Shown: piece after piece, positions 15,358 through 18,302 of the stretch
Numbering within the stretch: position 1 is the first letter of the stretch
How the letters are laid out: each line of letters begins with the position of its first letter
Source: Planctomycetota bacterium
GTDB lineage: Bacteria; Planctomycetota; Planctomycetia; Pirellulales; Pirellulaceae
Direction: 5' to 3'
Assembly (NCBI GenBank): GCA_029259935.1
Contig: JAJDEH010000097.1
Location: 1 to 18,302 of the forward strand
DNA length: 18,302 bases
Translations under genes and position numbers: made by a program
The notes under the pieces: model-generated
What the model saw: only the letters and a program-made list of their open reading frames with translations
What the model was told of the DNA's origin: nothing
Databases searched by the model: none

Positions 15358-16614
15358 ATGAGCAAGTCTTTCTCACTCAATCGCAGAACGCTGCTCAAGA
15401 GTGGCGGCGTGGCCGTAACACTTCCCTGGCTGGAAACAATGGGAGCGTCTGCTTGGGCCGCGGAACGAGAGACCGGTAGCGAACCGCGCCGCATCGTGCT
15501 GATCAACTTGGGCTTGGGTCTGTACTCTCCGGCGTTCTATCCGCAACAGGCCGGAAAGGAGTTCCAGGCTTCGGAATACCTGAAGATTCTCGATGATTTC
15601 CGCGACGATTACACCGTCATTTCGGGACTTTCTCATCCCGGCGTCGTGGGTGGACACGCCACGGAATCCCGCATCTTCAATGGCACGCCCAGCACTCGAA
15701 AGATGGGCATTTCTCTCGACCAGTATGCGGCAAAGTTCCTCGGCGAGTTCACTCGCTTCGACACGTTGCCGCTCAGTATGAGGAATGCAAGCTTCTCCTG
15801 GTCAGCCGACGGAAGCCCCGTTCCGGCGGAATCCAGCATGTCAACCGTTTTCAAGCGTCTGTTCGCCGACGAGGGCGCATCCGGCAAAGCTGCGGCTGGG
15901 CGGGCCGTTGACCGCTCGCGCAGCATTCTTGATCTGATCAACGGTCAGGCGCGGCGACTTTCGCCAAGGATCAGCAGCACGGACCGGGCGAAGATGGACG
16001 AATTCTCCACGTCGGTCCGTGAGGTCGAGCGTCGTCTGGCCAAGTCGGAATTATGGCTCGATACGCCCAAGCCGTCCGTCGATGCCGAACCACCGGTCGA
16101 CCCGGCGTCGCGTGCCGAATTCATCACTCGAATGAAGAACGTCTTCGACATCGCCTACCTTGCGCTGAAGACTGACTCGACTCGTATCATCACGTTCGAC
16201 ATCTTCGAACAAAACTCGGTGAATATCGAGGGCGTCAACAATGCCTACCACGGTCTGTCTCACCACGGCAAAGACTCGTCAAACATCAGCCAGCTCAAGC
16301 TGATCGAGACCGAAATCATTGAGCAAATACAGAACTTTCTCAGCCGGCTCAAACAGACACAGGAAAACGACACCACGCTGCTCGATCGAACCACGGTCCT
16401 GCTGACCAGTAACCTGGGAAACGCCTCGAACCACTCGAACCGGAGCCTGCCGGTGCTGTTGGCCGGCGGTCGTTTCAAGCACGGCCAGCATCTGGTATTC
16501 GATCCGCCCGATACAACGCCGCTGTGCAACGTGTTCGTGTCGATGCTGCAGCAATTGGGGATCGAAACCGACTCGTTTGGGACTTCAACCGGAACGCTGC
16601 CAGGCCTGACTTGA
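15358..16614 (+). CDS. DUF1552 family exported protein
   Basis: The protein has 418 residues from ATG 15358, with GGAGAG six bases upstream. The N-terminus SLNRRTLLKSGGVAVTLPWL has the twin-arginine pattern (Arg9-Arg10) with a hydrophobic stretch ending near WAAE, so Tat export is likely. The body matches DUF1552: RRIVLINLGLGLYSPAFYPQ, LKILDDFRDDYTVISGLSHPG, GGHATESRIFNGTPS, and later ITFDIFEQNSVNIEGV with NAYHGLSHHGKD. It ends with LLTSNLGNASNHSNRSLPVL and LLAGGRFKHGQHL. The family is distantly like DUF1501/alkaline-phosphatase-fold proteins, which fits the His/Asn-rich blocks, but no activity is known. It is the expected partner of the upstream DUF1592 protein, and the two probably form one transcript. 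Confidence 0.93.
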   Translation: MSKSFSLNRRTLLKSGGVAVTLPWLETMGASAWAAERETGSEPRRIVLINLGLGLYSPAFYPQQAGKEFQASEYLKILDDFRDDYTVISGLSHPGVVGGHATESRIFNGTPSTRKMGISLDQYAAKFLGEFTRFDTLPLSMRNASFSWSADGSPVPAESSMSTVFKRLFADEGASGKAAAGRAVDRSRSILDLINGQARRLSPRISSTDRAKMDEFSTSVREVERRLAKSELWLDTPKPSVDAEPPVDPASRAEFITRMKNVFDIAYLALKTDSTRIITFDIFEQNSVNIEGVNNAYHGLSHHGKDSSNISQLKLIETEIIEQIQNFLSRLKQTQENDTTLLDRTTVLLTSNLGNASNHSNRSLPVLLAGGRFKHGQHLVFDPPDTTPLCNVFVSMLQQLGIETDSFGTSTGTLPGLT

Positions 16615-16652
16615 TCTGACTAGCCGACATGACAAGGTGTCTCCAGAAAAAC

Positions 16653-16750
16653 TACTTCGGACCGACACACCGAAGCCATGAAAGCTGCCACCGAAACTGC
16701 GTCGGCTTTATTGTCCGACGCTGCTCAGGTGTTTCACGGACGCAGGTTAG
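16653..16750 (+). repeat. Dispersed repeat, copy B
   Basis: This is a near copy of 11387-11484, in the same orientation. It reads FGPTHRSHESCHRNCVGF-I-VRRC in a frame running from ATG 16629 to a stop at 16812-16814. Within the 27 codons shared with copy A, nine codons differ: seven by a third-position silent change and two (T/I, R/S) by replacement. Confidence 0.85.
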
Positions 16751-16806
16751 CGATTTCGGTTTGAAGCGTCGGTCGCGGACCCAAGACGGTTATTTCCGCA
16801 ACGCGG

Positions 16807-16843
16807 CTTCGTGACTCAGGAGTTGTCGACATGAGTCACGAAG
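16807..16843. terminator. Perfect 12-bp inverted repeat, possible bidirectional terminator or operator
   Basis: CTTCGTGACTCA (16807-16818) and TGAGTCACGAAG (16832-16843) pair perfectly around a 13-base loop. The position between convergent genes suits a shared terminator, but there is no T-run on either side. It overlaps the end of the copy B frame. An operator or recombination site is also possible. Confidence 0.4.
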
Positions 16844-17015
16844 AGTTCCGGCCTTAAAGACACCTTGACCTTCGCGCCGCCGAACGTGGTCGACGCATCG
16901 TTGGCAATCGCCGATCGCGTCGTCGCGATTCCGGCCAGAGGCGAGCGAATGATTGGCCCGTTTCCGTCGACCGTCTGTGCTAAGCCAGCGACTCTTGTGC
17001 CACTAGGTTGGCAAA

Positions 17016-18098
17016 CTACGGCGTGCTGCCACTTTCCCGCATTTTAATGAGTGCCTCGAATATACATGCAAAACGGACAAACATGCTGGCAATGCGGTCG
17101 GCCAGTTCGGACTGGGTGCCTTGCATTTGTGAGCGATGCACGAGAGACCAACGGTCGTTTTGTATAGACATCGCATTCTCTGAAGCTCCCAAGAGTCCCG
17201 CTACCCTTCTGTAGTTCAGTTCGCTGAACCACTTTTTCAGTGAAGCCGGCGCTTTGTTAGCGACCTTGAACTCGACGGCGGCATCTACATCGAGTGCATC
17301 GGGGTCCTCGCAGTTTGAGTCGCTGGTGTGTATGCGAAGGTAGACATTTCCGTTGCCACCTGAAACGCCCGTATAGACTTCTTCGCATTGTGGATCGCGC
17401 CAATCCGTCAGCTTCATCGACACGTTCGGCACCATGAACGCTTGAATAGACTTTTTGATCTCCGACATCAGTGCCTTCATGCCCCGTCGGTTTTCATCGT
17501 CTATCGTTTTGGTTTTGTGCCGATTTTCGATAACCGCGCGAACCCGCAAACCACCGTCATGGATGATTTGAGCATACGTATCGCCAGGCTGTTCACTTCC
17601 GATGGAATCCAGCCACCCCAATAGCTCACTCCAGGAGAAATGCAGTTTGCCATCTTTACGATCGGACTCTAACTCCAGTGATTGGAACTCAGTGCCGCCG
17701 ACACCGAGCGTAGGCGTCAGGAAGACGATGCAGATTTGAGCTTTGCCGGTCGGTATTCCAAGGACGTCCTGCTTGCTGTTCTTGCGAATCAGTTTCTTAT
17801 AGTAGCGATTGAGCTGGCCGCGGGTAATGGATGCCCCCGCGACCTTATTTTCGATGGCAACAATCCAGTTTCCCCACGCCAATACGAGATCGATACCATC
17901 GTATTCGCACTCGACACGAGACAGTGGCCCGTCCGGAACGTCAACGGAGATTCCATGGAGCATTTCCCGCAAGTGTTCGACCAACTGGAAATGCAGCGAG
18001 TGTTCGTAGATAGGGTCAAGCAGCGTGGCCAGTAGCGAGGTTGTGCCCGCTTCGTCCGTCACCAAGTGTAGCAGCAGATTTGATTTGTCGTTTTTCAT
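17016..18098 (-). CDS. PD-(D/E)XK nuclease-like protein (PDDEXK_4-type)
   Basis: The protein has 360 residues from ATG 18098; no strong Shine-Dalgarno is seen. An N-terminal helix includes TSLLATLLDPIYEHSLHFQL. The core follows: Glu63 and Glu65, then GIDLVLAWGNWIVAIENK with Asp70 and the Glu83-x-Lys85 pair, and QLNRY at 95-99. This is the D-(12)-ExK plus QxxxY pattern of the PD-(D/E)XK superfamily, so the metal-binding residues look intact. The C-terminal 230 residues have no motif I recognise (LHFSWSELLGWLDSIGSEQP, then a beta-rich segment, DVDAAVEFKVANKAP). PDDEXK_4 proteins are mostly uncharacterised accessory genes. A putative group II intron end lies about 115 bases upstream on the same strand, suggesting an accessory region. 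A defence role is possible but unsupported by neighbours in the window. Confidence 0.8.
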   Translation of the reverse strand: MKNDKSNLLLHLVTDEAGTTSLLATLLDPIYEHSLHFQLVEHLREMLHGISVDVPDGPLSRVECEYDGIDLVLAWGNWIVAIENKVAGASITRGQLNRYYKKLIRKNSKQDVLGIPTGKAQICIVFLTPTLGVGGTEFQSLELESDRKDGKLHFSWSELLGWLDSIGSEQPGDTYAQIIHDGGLRVRAVIENRHKTKTIDDENRRGMKALMSEIKKSIQAFMVPNVSMKLTDWRDPQCEEVYTGVSGGNGNVYLRIHTSDSNCEDPDALDVDAAVEFKVANKAPASLKKWFSELNYRRVAGLLGASENAMSIQNDRWSLVHRSQMQGTQSELADRIASMFVRFACIFEALIKMRESGSTP

Positions 18099-18183
18099 GC
18101 TTCGGTTTCAGTTTTCGCGTTCCATTTGCATCTCAATGCGTCAACGAGACCGAATGGTGGCAAGACGACGAGCCGCCAGACTA

Positions 18184-18211
18184 CGGACGCGCGATCGATC
18201 GCGGGCGTCCG
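18184..18211. repeat. Near-perfect palindrome next to the intron end
   Basis: CGGACGC (18184-18190) and GCGTCCG (18205-18211) flank the perfect palindrome GCGATCGATCGC (18191-18202), with GG unpaired at 18203-18204. The arms total 13 bp with no loop. It directly abuts the predicted 3' end of the intron-like sequence. Confidence 0.8.
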
Positions 18212-18212
18212 G

Positions 18213-18302
18213 GTCGCGGTAGGAACGGCTCTCTCGAGCCGCCCCCCGCGCAGATCCGTACGTGAAGAACTACCTCATACGGCTCCTCCCTCGGGTACCA
18301 CG
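18213..18302 (-). mobile_element. 3' end of a group II intron (domains V and VI), partial
   Basis: On the minus strand 18285-18253 reads GAGCCGTATGAGG, TAGTT, CTTCACGTACGGATC. It folds like group II domain V: an outer helix GAGCCGTA/TACGGATC, a two-base bulge, an inner 4-bp helix and a small loop. The AGC triad is present; its usual G-U wobble would be a G-A mismatch here. A G-rich joining segment and a CGGCTC-GAGA-GAGCCG hairpin (18241-18226) follow, like domain VI, then TTCCTACCGCGAC, resembling a group II 3' end. The boundary near 18213 is approximate. The rest of the intron, and any reverse transcriptase/maturase, would lie beyond 18302. Similar sequences follow ltrA-type genes in many bacteria (from memory). 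Confidence 0.65.

Larger units (their letters stand above)
16615..17015. other. Intergenic region between convergent genes with repeat copy B and a 12-bp inverted repeat
   Basis: A 401-base gap separates the DUF1552 and nuclease-like genes. It holds repeat copy B and a perfect inverted repeat, both described separately. From 16844 to 17015 I see nothing. Confidence 0.6.

Noticed and set aside
18041..18265. Plus-strand frame ending WWQDDEPPDYGRAIDRGRPG...
   Set aside because: Runs into the antisense of the intron-like sequence; possibly a remnant of an interrupted gene, but too short to support.
1..18302. CRISPR arrays, rRNA or tRNA genes, and transposase genes
   Set aside because: No regularly spaced repeats, no RNA gene structure and no transposase motifs were seen on either strand.

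Overview
The window is typical of a planctomycete, most likely in the Pirellulales/Planctomycetia. The evidence is the set of lineage-typical families: PSCyt1/DUF1549 cytochrome-like proteins, a DUF1592-type multidomain protein paired with a DUF1552 protein, a DUF1559 protein, an SHD1-PQQ propeller protein, a large membrane Ser/Thr kinase and a cysteine-rich outer-membrane barrel. Gene spacing is loose, with many gaps of 200 to 750 bases that hold repeats and hairpins. All assignments come from reading motifs by eye; no database search was run.

Layout from left to right. 1-1174 (minus) is the N-terminal part of a PSCyt1-PSCyt1-DUF1549 protein that runs off the left edge. 1377-2054 (minus) is a four-helix membrane protein of unknown function. 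2073-2520 is a divergent intergenic region with a long nested hairpin repeat. 2521-4755 (plus) is a membrane Ser/Thr kinase whose extracytoplasmic tail looks like a DJ-1/PfpI domain, followed closely by an SHD1-PQQ propeller protein (4802-6271), probably in one operon. 6461-6763 (plus) is a small Dabb-fold protein with a GTG start. 7207-8283 (minus) is an outer-membrane beta-barrel protein and 8720-11164 (minus) a large DUF1559 protein. 11907-12401 (minus) is an unrecognised small protein. 12901-15276 and 15358-16614 (plus) are the DUF1592/DUF1552 pair. 17016-18098 (minus) is a PD-(D/E)XK nuclease-like protein. The right edge (about 18213-18302, minus) looks like the 3' end (domains V and VI) of a group II intron, whose reverse transcriptase would lie beyond the window.

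Themes. Most recognisable proteins are exported or membrane-bound, and three carry c-type haem-like or propeller modules typical of the planctomycete cell envelope. The kinase and propeller protein may form a sensor/partner unit. Five intergenic regions (about 7041-7190, 8507-8580, 11387-11484, 12452-12619, 16653-16750) carry diverged copies of one dispersed repeat, all in the same orientation. Two copies differ mainly at third codon positions of a shared reading frame, so the repeat may encode or derive from a conserved short cysteine/histidine-rich peptide. This repeat family, the kinase-DJ-1 fusion and the intron end are the best candidates for something not yet described.
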